This document shows, piece after piece, positions 31,612 through 41,011 of a stretch of 64,000 nt of DNA; positions within the stretch are counted from its first letter, which is position 1; each line of letters begins with the position of its first letter. The stretch lies in contig VYEX01000002.1 in assembly GCA_009842675.1 (NCBI GenBank), forward strand, positions 7,592 through 71,591, in the 5' to 3' direction. A program made the position numbers and the translations under genes. A model generated the notes under the pieces. The model made no database searches and was not told the DNA's origin. It saw only the letters and a list, made by a program, of their open reading frames with translations. Origin of the DNA: Acidimicrobiia bacterium (GTDB lineage Bacteria; Actinomycetota; Acidimicrobiia; Acidimicrobiales; Bin134).

Positions 31612-33497
31612 CCCACTCGTTGGCCAGCTTTGCCGGAGTCCATGGCGGCCCGGGCGGCCCGCACGTCGGGGCTGGTGCTCACCTCGGGCACGCCCACCTC
31701 CCAGAAGGAGCCGCCCTCGGTCCAGCGATAGGCGTGGGTGTTCAAGGCGATCACATAGGTGCTCTCGGAGCCTCGGGCCCGGCCGAATGCGGCTTCGAGT
31801 TCGGCTATGGATGTGACGGTTTTGGTTTGGCAACCCATGGAGGCGGCGTGGGCGGCAAAGTCAACCGCAGTTGGCTCCTGCACTCGGGAGTCGGCGATGA
31901 GGTTGTTGAACGGCACCCCTCCTTGGGCCAATTGCAGGCGATTGATCACTGCGTAGCCGCCGTTGTCGCACACGATGACGATGAGCTTGTGGCCGGTGAG
32001 CACGGTGCTATAGAGATCGCTGTTCATCATCAGGTAGGAGCCGTCGCCCACCAGCACCACCACCTCTCGGTCGGGTAGGGCCATCTTGGCCCCCCATCCG
32101 CCGGAGATCTCATAGCCCATACAGGAGTAGCCGTATTCGCAGTCGAAGGAGTGAACAGTTTGGCCGCGCCATCCGTTGACCAGCTCGCCGGGGAACCCGC
32201 CGGCCGCGGCCAGCACATAGGTGGACTCGTCGGCCAGCCGGTCCACCACCCCCACCACCTGGGCATAGGTGGGGAGCTCGGCGTGGTCGATTTGGGGGTC
32301 GTCAGAGGCCCGACCGGTCGATGCCACCGCCTCGGGAGCGGCGATCTTGTCGATGTAGGCGTGGTATTGCGATGTCTCCGACGAGGCCCGGTCGGACCAC
32401 TCCTCTGGGGCCCGGTAGTTGTCCAGCACATCGCCCAGTTCGGCTAAGCCCTCGCGGGCGTCGGCTACCAGGGGTAGGGAACGGTGCTTGGTGGCGTCGA
32501 AGCGGGCCGCGTTCAAGCCGACGATCTGCACGTCGTCGCCCCCGCCGAACACCGTCCACGATCCGGTGACGAAGTCGCCCAGGCGAGTGCCTACTGCCAA
32601 AACCACGTCGGCCTCGGCGGCCATGGCATTGGCCGAGGTGCAGCCGGTGACCCCGATGGGACCGCAGTTGAGCGGGTGGTCGGCCACCAATGAGGTGCGA
32701 CCGGCCACCGTTTCCACCACCGGGATGTTGTGATCCTCGGCGAAGGCTCGGAGCTGGTCTTCGGCCAACGACCAGTGGACCCCACCGCCGGCCACAATGA
32801 GGGGCCGCTCGGCGTTGGCCAGGGCAGCGGCGGCTCGGCGCAATTGGCTGGTGTCAGGGCGGGGGCGGCGGATCTCGTGGGTGGCCTCTTCGAAAAAGCG
32901 GGAGGGGAAGTCGAAAGCCTCGCCTTGGACGTCTTGGGGGAGGCTGATGAAGGCCGGGCCGCAGTCGCCGGGGTCGAGCATGACGCCGAGGGCGTTGGGC
33001 AGCGAATGAACCAACTGCTCCGGCGTGGTGATGCGGTCCCAGTAGCGGACGACGGGCTTGAAGGCGTCATTGACGGTCAGCGTCGGGTCGCCGAAGTGCT
33101 CCACCTGCTGGAGCACCGGGTCGGGTATACGGCTGTTGAAGGTGTCGCCGGCCAGCAGAAGCAGGGGCATCCGGTTGGCCATGGCCACTGCGGCCGCAGT
33201 CACCATGTTGGTGGCGCCGGGGCCGATGGAGCTGGTGGCGGCCATGATGCGGCGGCGGCGGTTGGCCTTGGCGTAGGCCACCGCGGCCAAGGCCATGCCC
33301 TGCTCGTTCTGGCCCCGCCAAGTGGGCAGCGCCTCACCGGCCTGCTCCAGTTCGTGGCCCAAACAGGTGACGTTGCCGTGGCCGAAGATGGCAAACACGC
33401 CGGCAAAAAGGGGAACGGTTTGGCCATCGACCTCGATTCGCTGCGCGGCCAAGTAGCGCACGATGGCCCCGGAGGTCGTCAGTCGGACGGTTTTCAT
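31605..33497 (-). CDS. iolD: 3D-(3,5/4)-trihydroxycyclohexane-1,2-dione hydrolase (IolD)
   Basis: 630 residues. Thiamine-diphosphate enzyme that opens the inositol-derived ring to 5-deoxyglucuronate. Visible are IFGHGNVTCLG and GQNEQGMA near the N-terminus with the conserved Glu, and the ThDP/Mg motif beginning GDGSYLMMNSDLYS near residue 490. The length fits IolD. ATG follows GGGAGGACAGCC, a good ribosome binding site. It is the largest enzyme gene of the operon. Confidence 0.95.
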   Translation of the reverse strand: MKTVRLTTSGAIVRYLAAQRIEVDGQTVPLFAGVFAIFGHGNVTCLGHELEQAGEALPTWRGQNEQGMALAAVAYAKANRRRRIMAATSSIGPGATNMVTAAAVAMANRMPLLLLAGDTFNSRIPDPVLQQVEHFGDPTLTVNDAFKPVVRYWDRITTPEQLVHSLPNALGVMLDPGDCGPAFISLPQDVQGEAFDFPSRFFEEATHEIRRPRPDTSQLRRAAAALANAERPLIVAGGGVHWSLAEDQLRAFAEDHNIPVVETVAGRTSLVADHPLNCGPIGVTGCTSANAMAAEADVVLAVGTRLGDFVTGSWTVFGGGDDVQIVGLNAARFDATKHRSLPLVADAREGLAELGDVLDNYRAPEEWSDRASSETSQYHAYIDKIAAPEAVASTGRASDDPQIDHAELPTYAQVVGVVDRLADESTYVLAAAGGFPGELVNGWRGQTVHSFDCEYGYSCMGYEISGGWGAKMALPDREVVVLVGDGSYLMMNSDLYSTVLTGHKLIVIVCDNGGYAVINRLQLAQGGVPFNNLIADSRVQEPTAVDFAAHAASMGCQTKTVTSIAELEAAFGRARGSESTYVIALNTHAYRWTEGGSFWEVGVPEVSTSPDVRAARAAMDSGKAGQRVGW

Positions 33498-33510
33498 GGC
33501 TGTCCTCCCT

Positions 33511-34686
33511 TCACTCGATCTCTAGCGATACCACATCTTCCCAGGCGCCGGTCTCCCAACTCTTCAGCATGGCGGCTTGCACGCTCACGCAGGCCAGAGC
33601 CTGCTCCATGCCCGCGCTGTGGGGTCGGCCCTCGGCCACTGCGGTTAGGAACTCGTGGTCTTGGATGGTCACCATGTCTTCGAAGCCGATGGAGTTGGCG
33701 TCGCCGGGCACAAAGGCGCCGTGATAGGGGTGGCGTTCGCTGGCCCGCACGGTGGTGTAGCCCTGCTGGGGATCGGACGCCCTGAACAACTGAAGCTCGT
33801 TCATGGTTTCGTGGTTCCAGCTCAGCGCACCTTCGGTGCCGAATATGTCAAAGGCCATTTGGCTTTGGGGGCCGACGATGGACCTGCTTGATTCGAACAC
33901 GCCGTGGCTTCCGTTGGCGAATACGGCCAGTGCGGCAAAGTAGTCCTCGTTGGTGACCTCGCCGGTCGGGTCGCCGGGGCTGCCTCGGTCGTAGTGGGTG
34001 CCGGCTCCCGAGGGAAGCGGGCGCTCCTTTATGAAGGTCTCCCCGATGCCCACCACCCGGGAAATGGGACCGTTGAGCATCAAAGCCAGGTCCACCGCGT
34101 GGCTCAGAATGTCGGTGGTGGCGCCGTGACCGGCCTGGTCGATCAGAAAACGCCAGGAGAGCAGGCCCATGGGGTCGGCCCCATACATGGAGAAGAACCG
34201 GCCTCGATAGTTGGATATCTGCCCCAGCTGACCGGTGGCGATGAGCTCTCGGGCGTAGAGCACCAGGGGGGCGAAGCGGTAGTTGTAGCCCACCCCGGTG
34301 ACGATTCCGGCCTGGCGGCAGGCACGGGCTATTCGGGCGGTTTGGCTGGGGGTGCCTCCCACCGGCTTCTCGCAGAACACGTGCTTTCCGGCCTCGGCGG
34401 CCGCGGTGGCCAATGGCTCGTGCAGCATGTTGGGAGCGCAGACGACGACAACATCCACGTCGGGATGCTCGACTGCGGGCTCCCAGTATTCGGTGGCCTC
34501 CCGGAAACCGAAGGCACTGACCGCGGCATGGCGGCGGGACTCCACGTTGTCGGAGCAGATCACCAAGTCCACGTCGTAGGCCCGGTCTTCGAACAGCATG
34601 GGCAGTCGCAGGTAGGAGCGGGTGTGGGCCTGCCCCATCCAGCCGAAGCCCACTACGGCCAGACCGAGTCGCTTTGGGGAGGTCAT
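33511..34686 (-). CDS. Gfo/Idh/MocA family dehydrogenase, probable inositol-isomer dehydrogenase
   Basis: 391 residues, distinct from the IolG of this operon. Rossmann motif VVGFGWMGQAH, CEKPVGG with the catalytic Lys, and DILSHAVDLALML with the active-site Asp/His pair. The position suggests oxidation of scyllo- or another inositol, or of an inosamine, as for IolX/IolW or MocA. The ATG at 34686 overlaps the stop of the hydroxyacid dehydrogenase gene in an ATGA. Confidence 0.85.
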   Translation of the reverse strand: MTSPKRLGLAVVGFGWMGQAHTRSYLRLPMLFEDRAYDVDLVICSDNVESRRHAAVSAFGFREATEYWEPAVEHPDVDVVVVCAPNMLHEPLATAAAEAGKHVFCEKPVGGTPSQTARIARACRQAGIVTGVGYNYRFAPLVLYARELIATGQLGQISNYRGRFFSMYGADPMGLLSWRFLIDQAGHGATTDILSHAVDLALMLNGPISRVVGIGETFIKERPLPSGAGTHYDRGSPGDPTGEVTNEDYFAALAVFANGSHGVFESSRSIVGPQSQMAFDIFGTEGALSWNHETMNELQLFRASDPQQGYTTVRASERHPYHGAFVPGDANSIGFEDMVTIQDHEFLTAVAEGRPHSAGMEQALACVSVQAAMLKSWETGAWEDVVSLEIE

Positions 34687-35648
34687 GACCCGGTCCCTAC
34701 CCGGCGGTCCACTCCTGGATGGGCTGCGGCCTGGTCGAGCAGATGCTCGGGCATGCCGCCCCGCAGCCAGGCGAGAGCCTGGTCCAGCGCTTGGCCTATC
34801 AGCCTGACGATGCCGACTGTGGTGGTCGAGGCCACATGGGGGGTGACGACCACGTTGACGCGGCCCAGCAGCGGGTGGTCGGGGGGCAGCGGCTCAGGCT
34901 CTGTCACGTCGAGGCCCGCGCCGGCCACGTGACCCGAGTCGAGGGCGGCCAACAGGGCTTCTTGGTCTAGCAGCGCCCCTCGGGCGCAATTGATGATGAT
35001 CACTCCGGGGCGCATAGCAGCCAGCGAATCCGAGTTGATGATGTGGTGGGTCTCGGGGGTGGCGGGCGCGTGCAGCGACACCACGTCGGCTTCGGCCCAA
35101 AGCTGGTCGAGGCCGACCAATTCCCCCATGGGCGCAACCTCGAGATAGGGGTCGTAGATCAGAACGCTCATCCCCAATGCCTCGGCGTAGCGCCCCAGAA
35201 GAGAGCCGATCCGCCCGCAGCCCACCAATCCCAGCACTCGCCCGTCCAGCTCCAGCGCACCGGGGCCAGTGAGTCGGCCAGGACCACCTGCGGTACCGGC
35301 GGCCACGCGTGCCTCTGAGCCCTTGAGCCGCTTGGCCACCGAGAGCATCAGCGCCAGGGCGTGCTCGGCGGTGGAAACCGTGGGGGCGTCGGGGGTGTTG
35401 GTGGCGGCCACCCCGTGGGCGGCGCAGGCGGCAACGTCCACGTTGTCGTAGCCGATGCCCGAGCGGGCCACCACTTTGAGGTTGGGCAGCCGGCGGCAGG
35501 CATCGTCGTCCCACGGCCGGTCGGCGGCCACCACCACGCCGTCGGCGTGATCTGGGCCATCAACCAACTCCACATCGGGGGGAATAACCAGCTCAGATGG
35601 GGGAGTGCGGTCGATCCATATCCGGATCTTGTTGTCTGATTCGGTCAT
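34683..35648 (-). CDS. D-isomer-specific 2-hydroxyacid dehydrogenase
   Basis: 321 residues. The NAD-binding domain has LGLVGCGRIGSLLGRY, the catalytic Arg in INCARGALLDQ, the Glu in DVTEPEPLP and the His in TPHVASTT. It resembles phosphoglycerate or hydroxypyruvate reductases. It is not part of the standard Iol pathway; in this operon it may handle a hydroxyacid or lactone-derived product. Translationally coupled to the next gene. Confidence 0.85.
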   Translation of the reverse strand: MTESDNKIRIWIDRTPPSELVIPPDVELVDGPDHADGVVVAADRPWDDDACRRLPNLKVVARSGIGYDNVDVAACAAHGVAATNTPDAPTVSTAEHALALMLSVAKRLKGSEARVAAGTAGGPGRLTGPGALELDGRVLGLVGCGRIGSLLGRYAEALGMSVLIYDPYLEVAPMGELVGLDQLWAEADVVSLHAPATPETHHIINSDSLAAMRPGVIIINCARGALLDQEALLAALDSGHVAGAGLDVTEPEPLPPDHPLLGRVNVVVTPHVASTTTVGIVRLIGQALDQALAWLRGGMPEHLLDQAAAHPGVDRRVGTGS

Positions 35649-35682
35649 GCTCCGGCCTCACCGGGGAATTCTCTTGGAGCGA

Positions 35683-36699
35683 TCATTGTCCTCGGGCCAG
35701 CATCTCGTCGATCTCAGCAGGGGTGGGCATGGCATCCGAACAGGCCAGGCGACCAGCCACGATAGCCCCGGCGGCATTGGCGCGGGTGACGATTTCTACC
35801 GGATCGAGCCCGGCCAGCAGCCCGTCGGCCAGCGACCCGCCGAAGGCATCGCCGGCGCCGAGGCCGCAGACCACCTCAACCGGCATTGGGCGCACCTCGG
35901 CGCGGCTCTCCGGGGTGGCCACCAGCACTCCATCGGCCCCTTGTTTCACAATGGCCAGCGACACTCCTCGGTCCAGCAGCCGATCAGCGGCGGTATGGGG
36001 ATCGGAGGTGCCGATGGCAATCTCGCACTCGGTGCGGTTGCCCACCGCCACCGTGGCGAGCTCCACGGCCTGGCTGATGTGGGTGCTGGCCTCCTCGCGG
36101 GAAGTCCAGAAACTGGGCCGGAAGTCCAGGTCGAGCACGGTATGGGGGCGGCGGTTGCGCTGTTCCAGAACCCTCATCACGGTGGATCGGGATGGTTCCT
36201 GGGCGAACCGGGATCCGGCGGTCCACAGCACCGGCACGGTGGCGGCGATGTCGGGAATGTCGGCAGGCCGGAGGTTCATCTCCGGTCCGCGGGGTTCGCG
36301 GTAGAACAGCAGCGGCGGGTCGGTCGGGGGGTCGAGGGCGCAGAAGGCCAGCGCAGTGCGCAGGTCAGGGTCGGTGGACACGAAGCGGTTGTCCACCCCG
36401 AACTTCTCGGCCAGGTCGGCCCGGATGTACTCGCCAAAACCGTCGTCGCCCACTCGAGTAACCACTGCGGCCCTCCTTCCCAGTCGGGCGCAGGCCACGG
36501 CCACATTGGTGGGGGAGCCGCCAATCGACTTGGCAAAAGTCTGGACCTTGCTCAGCGGAACACCGCTTTGCTGGGGATACAGATCGACGCTGACCCGCCC
36601 GATTGTCAGCACTTCAAGATTCGCGGGGCTACGGCCTACATCGGCAGCTTCAAGATCAGTTGGAGCGCGGGCAGCGTCAGCCGCCTGGGTGTCAGGCAC
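35683..36699 (-). CDS. iolC: 5-dehydro-2-deoxygluconokinase (IolC)
   Basis: 338 residues, PfkB/ribokinase family. It phosphorylates 2-deoxy-5-keto-gluconate at C6. Visible are LTIGRVSVDLYPQQ, the GGSPTNVAVACARLG signature and the C-terminal GLGAGDAFGGSLADGLL motif with the catalytic Asp. A roughly 25-residue N-terminal extension (MPDTQAADAARAPTD...) precedes the fold; the true start may be later. The second iol gene cluster member after the transporter genes. Confidence 0.93.
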   Translation of the reverse strand: MPDTQAADAARAPTDLEAADVGRSPANLEVLTIGRVSVDLYPQQSGVPLSKVQTFAKSIGGSPTNVAVACARLGRRAAVVTRVGDDGFGEYIRADLAEKFGVDNRFVSTDPDLRTALAFCALDPPTDPPLLFYREPRGPEMNLRPADIPDIAATVPVLWTAGSRFAQEPSRSTVMRVLEQRNRRPHTVLDLDFRPSFWTSREEASTHISQAVELATVAVGNRTECEIAIGTSDPHTAADRLLDRGVSLAIVKQGADGVLVATPESRAEVRPMPVEVVCGLGAGDAFGGSLADGLLAGLDPVEIVTRANAAGAIVAGRLACSDAMPTPAEIDEMLARGQ

Positions 36700-36731
36700 G
36701 CAGAAAGGCTAGTGGTGGCTAATGCCAGCTA

Positions 36732-37511
36732 CTAAGTACCAGCTTGAGCCAATTCGTGCTGTAGTGCTTCGAGTTCGGCGCCACCGGCCATGAGCTGGGT
36801 CAGATCAGCCTGCGACAACTCTTCTTTGGCCCAGTTGCCCATGGACACTCCCCGGTTGAGGATCACGAAGCGGTCGCCCACCGGGTAGGCGTGGTTGGGA
36901 TTGTGGGTGATGAAGATCACCGCCAACCCCTGGTCGCGGGCTTCCACAATGCGCCGCAGCACCACGCCCGACTGCTTGACGCCCAGTGCCGAGGTGGGCT
37001 CGTCGAGGATCAGCACCCGGGCGCCGAAGTAGCTGGCCCGGGCGATGGCCACCGACTGCCGCTCACCGCCGGAGAGCGTGCCTACGCTCTGCTCAACGTC
37101 GCGGATGTCGATGCCCATCTTGGCCATCTCCTCTTTGGCGATGCGCTTGGCCCCCTCGATATCGATTTGGCGGAAGGGCCAGATGCCGGTCTTGGGCTCA
37201 GCACCCAGGAAGAAGTTTCGCCACACCGACATCAGCGGCACCATGGCCAAGTCCTGGTACACGGTGGCGATCCCTCGACCCAGCGCCTCGCGGGGAGAGT
37301 TGAAGCGCACCTCCTCGCCTTCCATCAAGAGCGTGCCCTCGTCGTGCTGGTGCACGCCGGCCAGGATCTTGATGAAGGTGGACTTGCCCGCGCCGTTGTC
37401 ACCCAACACGCAGGTGACCTCGCCGGGGTTCACCGTGGTGCTCACCCCGGTTAGGGCGATGATGTTCCCGTAGAACTTCGAGATGTTGTTCAGTTCGAGA
37501 AAGTCGGCCAT
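36732..37511 (-). CDS. Sugar-type (CUT2) ABC transporter ATPase, single domain
   Basis: 259 residues. Walker [11 protein letters not shown]-loop YQDLAMVP, signature LSGGERQ, Walker [13 protein letters not shown] and the H-loop (THNPNHA). CUT2 ATPases such as RbsA or MglA have two tandem ABC domains (about 500 residues); this has one, so it must work as a homodimer, like the short FrcA-type ATPases. ATG at 37511 follows AAGGAGA. It energises the permease and binding protein encoded upstream. Confidence 0.92.
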   Translation of the reverse strand: MADFLELNNISKFYGNIIALTGVSTTVNPGEVTCVLGDNGAGKSTFIKILAGVHQHDEGTLLMEGEEVRFNSPREALGRGIATVYQDLAMVPLMSVWRNFFLGAEPKTGIWPFRQIDIEGAKRIAKEEMAKMGIDIRDVEQSVGTLSGGERQSVAIARASYFGARVLILDEPTSALGVKQSGVVLRRIVEARDQGLAVIFITHNPNHAYPVGDRFVILNRGVSMGNWAKEELSQADLTQLMAGGAELEALQHELAQAGT

Positions 37512-37563
37512 CAGCAGGTCTCCTTGAGGTTCTTGGTAGTCCGAATTGTCTGCCGGGAGAATG

Positions 37564-39792
37564 TCATCGGACCTTCTCCGCTTGAGAGCGCACGTAGTTG
37601 TTGACCAGTACCGCCACCAGCAGCAGGGCACCCAGCACCAGGAAGCGCCAGTCGCTGTTCCAAGTGGCGAATCCGATTCCGGAGGTGATCATGCCCCAGA
37701 TCACCGCGCCGATGGCGGCGCCGATGGCCGATCCGTAGCCGCCGGTGAGCAAGCAGCCACCGACCACCGCCACGATGATGTAGCGGAACTCGTTTCCGTC
37801 GCCCACGTTGGCCTGTACTGAGTTGAGCCGGAAGGCGATCACCATGCCGGTGATCCAAGCCGATGCCGAAACAAGCATGAACAGCGTGGTCTTGGTGCGG
37901 GCGGCGGGCACACCTACTGAGCGCGATGCCTCCTTGTTGCCGCCTACCGCGAAAATCCAGTTGCCGAACTGGGTGCGGGCCAGGACCCAGGCCCCCACTA
38001 CTGCAAACAACAAGAACAGCATCACACCCACACCGAATCGGGTTTCGGCTCGGGTGGCAGCCAGTTCTTCGCTGGTGATGAACATCAGCTTGGCCGCGAT
38101 GCCCAGCATCACTGAACCCAGCCCGACGAAGACCAGCGATCGGCCCACACTCTCGTCGGAGGTGAACAGCGTGCGGTAGAGCGTGGCCAAGGCGAAGACC
38201 GCGAAGGCCACGATGCCTCCCTTGGCCACCGCCATGATGATGCTGTAGAGAATTCCGTCGCCGTCGGCCAATTCCAGGATCAACGAAACCAGTCCTGCGG
38301 CCAAACCGAGCACCGTCCCGATTTGCCGAGCGAGGGGTCCGTGAATCGGGGGTGGCGGGGCACTTGTGCGCCGAGCGGCAATCAGCCGGGCGATGGCGGA
38401 GGCCGCCAGAAGGAGCGCGATCAACAGCAGCGCGGTGAACAGCTCCACCCGCAGCTTGCGGGAACCGGCTTCCGACTGGATGAAGAAGGCCAGGATCACG
38501 ATGCCCACCGAGGTAAGGAGGGTGAACAACACCGCCAGTCCTCGGCGCCGGGCGGCAATGCTGAGCAGCACCACCCCGGAAATGGCCAGGATGCCGAACA
38601 GGATGGCTCGGGCGCCCTGCACGGTGATCATGTAGCTGACCGCGGGAATGAGGGCGATGAGGGCACCGATGGCCGGGTATCCCACGCTGACCCGGCCCAG
38701 CGCGGCCAGTACGGCTAGAACCCCAGTGGCGCCGATGCCGATGGCCAGCACGGCGCGTCCCGGTGTACCGGTCAAGAAGTCGAGGCGATCGGCGTTGTTG
38801 GAGTCCATGACCGCGGCGACCAATATGGCTCCGACGATGGCTACAACCCCGGCGATCAGGAATTGGATCACCCGCGGGTCGTGCTCTGTCGGGGCTGGCT
38901 CACGCTCGGCCGGTTGGTAGCGGGCCAGACACCAGCCAGCCACCCCCACTAACACTCCCGCTCCGGTGATGATCCCGAAAATCCAGTTGGAGCTCCTGCC
39001 GTCTTGGTTGAGCAGCAGGATGTAGCCGATGGCACCTACGGCCGCGCCGATGGCGGAGATCAGGTATCCGCCCATGTTGGGCTTCTCGCGTCGGGCGTAG
39101 GCCAACTCCATGGTGCCCAGGATCAAGACGACCGCGCCGATGATGAGCAGGCCGCTCCAGGCCCAGTCTCGGTCGTCCCAGATGTGACCATTTCGGACCC
39201 AGGTCGCACCGAAGATGTTGTCCCAGAACTCATAGCCGCCCGAGCGGTCGAGACCTTCAGCGATCACCTTGTTGGTGAACAGCTTGGTGAAGCCGAGCTT
39301 GGCTCCGATGAGGATGAAGAACGTGCCCAGGGTGACGATGAAGCTGGGTAACGACGTTTTGTCTACCAGCGTCCCGTTGAACCAGCCGATGGCCAAGGCA
39401 AAGGCCAGCGAAAGGGGCACCGCGAGGTGCAGGCTGAGCCCGGCACCGCCCAACTCGGCGGTGTCGCTGCTCAACAAAACCACTATTACCGCGGTAGCCC
39501 CGGTCATGGACCCCGAGGAGAGGTCGAACTCTCCTCCGATCATCAGCAACGCCACCGGTATTGCCATCAGGCCGAGGGTGGCGGCCACATCCAGATAGTT
39601 GGCTGTGCCCCCTGCGGTGCCAAACGGCGCCGAGACCAGCCAGAACAGCAGCCAGACGCCGACCGCGCCGATAAGGGCGCCAATCTCCGGTCTGGTCAAC
39701 AGCTGCTGGACCGGTCCTCGGTGGGCTAGTCGCTCGTCTTCTACCGGCGGCGAGCTATCCGTAGTGTCAGTCGTAGTGGTCGCTTCGGCCAC
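37564..39792 (-). CDS. Extra-large CUT2 ABC transporter permease
   Basis: 742 residues, about twice the usual 320-350 for this family. The N-terminal half has the first family block ([16 protein letters not shown] and [10 protein letters not shown]). The second family block sits at the far C-terminus ([41 protein letters not shown]). Between them, about residues 225-590, lie roughly nine additional hydrophobic segments with short charged loops. The insertion is not a second permease copy because it lacks both family blocks. The N-terminus is Thr/Asp-rich and cytoplasmic. It should transport an inositol-type substrate with the adjacent ATPase and binding lipoprotein. Confidence 0.88.
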   Translation of the reverse strand: MAEATTTTDTTDSSPPVEDERLAHRGPVQQLLTRPEIGALIGAVGVWLLFWLVSAPFGTAGGTANYLDVAATLGLMAIPVALLMIGGEFDLSSGSMTGATAVIVVLLSSDTAELGGAGLSLHLAVPLSLAFALAIGWFNGTLVDKTSLPSFIVTLGTFFILIGAKLGFTKLFTNKVIAEGLDRSGGYEFWDNIFGATWVRNGHIWDDRDWAWSGLLIIGAVVLILGTMELAYARREKPNMGGYLISAIGAAVGAIGYILLLNQDGRSSNWIFGIITGAGVLVGVAGWCLARYQPAEREPAPTEHDPRVIQFLIAGVVAIVGAILVAAVMDSNNADRLDFLTGTPGRAVLAIGIGATGVLAVLAALGRVSVGYPAIGALIALIPAVSYMITVQGARAILFGILAISGVVLLSIAARRRGLAVLFTLLTSVGIVILAFFIQSEAGSRKLRVELFTALLLIALLLAASAIARLIAARRTSAPPPPIHGPLARQIGTVLGLAAGLVSLILELADGDGILYSIIMAVAKGGIVAFAVFALATLYRTLFTSDESVGRSLVFVGLGSVMLGIAAKLMFITSEELAATRAETRFGVGVMLFLLFAVVGAWVLARTQFGNWIFAVGGNKEASRSVGVPAARTKTTLFMLVSASAWITGMVIAFRLNSVQANVGDGNEFRYIIVAVVGGCLLTGGYGSAIGAAIGAVIWGMITSGIGFATWNSDWRFLVLGALLLVAVLVNNYVRSQAEKVR

Positions 39793-39861
39793 GAGAGTCC
39801 CCCCTCTATACCTGGGCGATGTACCCGGCCATTGAATTTCTCCGACTGTAGACGAAACGCA

Positions 39862-39925
39862 AGGAGCGCTGCCCGGATACCCGGGCAGCGCTCCTGTCTT
39901 GCCTGCGACGCGCTCAGCGTCGCAG
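39862..39925 (-). other. Two tandem hairpins between binding-protein and permease genes
   Basis: The first hairpin has a perfect 15-base stem, 39862-39876 pairing with 39881-39895 around ATAC. The second has a 9-base stem, CTGCGACGC at 39903-39911 pairing with 39917-39925. Both lie in the 147-base gap downstream of the binding-protein stop. In minus-strand RNA the strong hairpin is followed by TTGCGTTTCGT, not a clean U-tract. It most likely works as an mRNA stabiliser or leaky terminator that raises binding protein over permease. Confidence 0.7.
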
Positions 39926-39939
39926 TTCAGTTGTTGGGA

Positions 39940-40983
39940 CTATCGGGTTCCCTGGGACACCAGTGCCTTGACCTCTGCCGCATTGGCGGTGTCGACGAAG
40001 CCCGGACCGGTGAGGATGGGCAGGCCGCCGCCCGCGGTGTTCAGGTTGGTGGCTTGCAGGTGCATCAAGATGACCGGCAGGTAGCCCTGGAGGTACTGCT
40101 GCTGGTCGACTGTGAAGGCCACGTTGCCGGCCTCAATCTGATCGATGAGGTCACTGGACAGGTCGAAGCCGCCGATGATGAGGTCCCGTCCGGCTTGCTC
40201 GCCGGCCGCAAGGGCCCGCAAGGGCAGGTTCGGACCGACACCGAGAACGCCGTCGATGCTCTCATCGCCCTGGAGGATGGCGGCAATGGTGTTCTGCTGC
40301 TCATCTGGGGTGGCGTCGAGGCCGACGAACTCCGAGGTCACCTGGCCGTTGAAGGTCTCAGCCAAGCCATTGCAGCGCTCTTCCAGAGCCACGTTGGTCT
40401 GCTCCTGGCGGGCGCAGAGCACGTGGGTGGCACCCAGAGCGTTGAACCGCTCGCCGGCGCCGTTGCCGGCAACGGTCTCGGTTTGTCCGATGTGGGTGGT
40501 CGCGCCGAGGTCCTTGTAGTTGTTCACACCCGAGTTGAGCGTGTACAGCGGGATGCCTGCGGCGACAACGGCCTCAGCAGCCGACTGGACGCCAGCCGGG
40601 TCGGCCAGCGAGATGGCGATGCCGCTGGAGCCGGCGGCGATGGCCGCCTCGATCTCCTGGGCTTGCCTCAGGGCGTCGTTGTTGGAGCCGAAGTAGACCA
40701 CTTCACAGCCGATGGCTGCGGCGGCGTCACGCACGGCCACCTCAACCACTGACCAGAAGGTGCCGGAGTCACCGTGGGTGATGACGTGGTAGGTGTGGTC
40801 GCAACCCTGGGCGGGGTCGACTTCCACAGCCTCCGTCGGCGCTGGAGCTTCAGTGGCTGGTGCCGCTGCTTCGGTAGGTTCGCTGGGTGCAGGTTCGCTG
40901 GCGTCATCGTCGTCGTTGCCGCAGGCCGCGACTACGAGCGTGAACGCCAGGAGCAATGCAAACAGCTTCCATAGCTTTCTCAT
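39940..40983 (-). CDS. Sugar-binding lipoprotein (CUT2 type, periplasmic-binding-protein-like I)
   Basis: 347 residues. Signal peptide with lipobox VVAAC at about residue 21, then the acidic CGNDDDD leader and a Pro/Ala/Glu linker to about residue 58. The type I binding fold follows: YHVITHGDSGTFW, a variant of the ribose/inositol-binding family start, then GSSGIAISLADP and GFDLSSDLIDQI. It should capture an inositol or inositol derivative outside the membrane. The following permease gene is separated by two hairpins. Confidence 0.9.
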   Translation of the reverse strand: MRKLWKLFALLLAFTLVVAACGNDDDDASEPAPSEPTEAAAPATEAPAPTEAVEVDPAQGCDHTYHVITHGDSGTFWSVVEVAVRDAAAAIGCEVVYFGSNNDALRQAQEIEAAIAAGSSGIAISLADPAGVQSAAEAVVAAGIPLYTLNSGVNNYKDLGATTHIGQTETVAGNGAGERFNALGATHVLCARQEQTNVALEERCNGLAETFNGQVTSEFVGLDATPDEQQNTIAAILQGDESIDGVLGVGPNLPLRALAAGEQAGRDLIIGGFDLSSDLIDQIEAGNVAFTVDQQQYLQGYLPVILMHLQATNLNTAGGGLPILTGPGFVDTANAAEVKALVSQGTR

Positions 40984-41011
40984 TGTTGGGTTACCCCTCT
41001 CAAGGTAGTTG

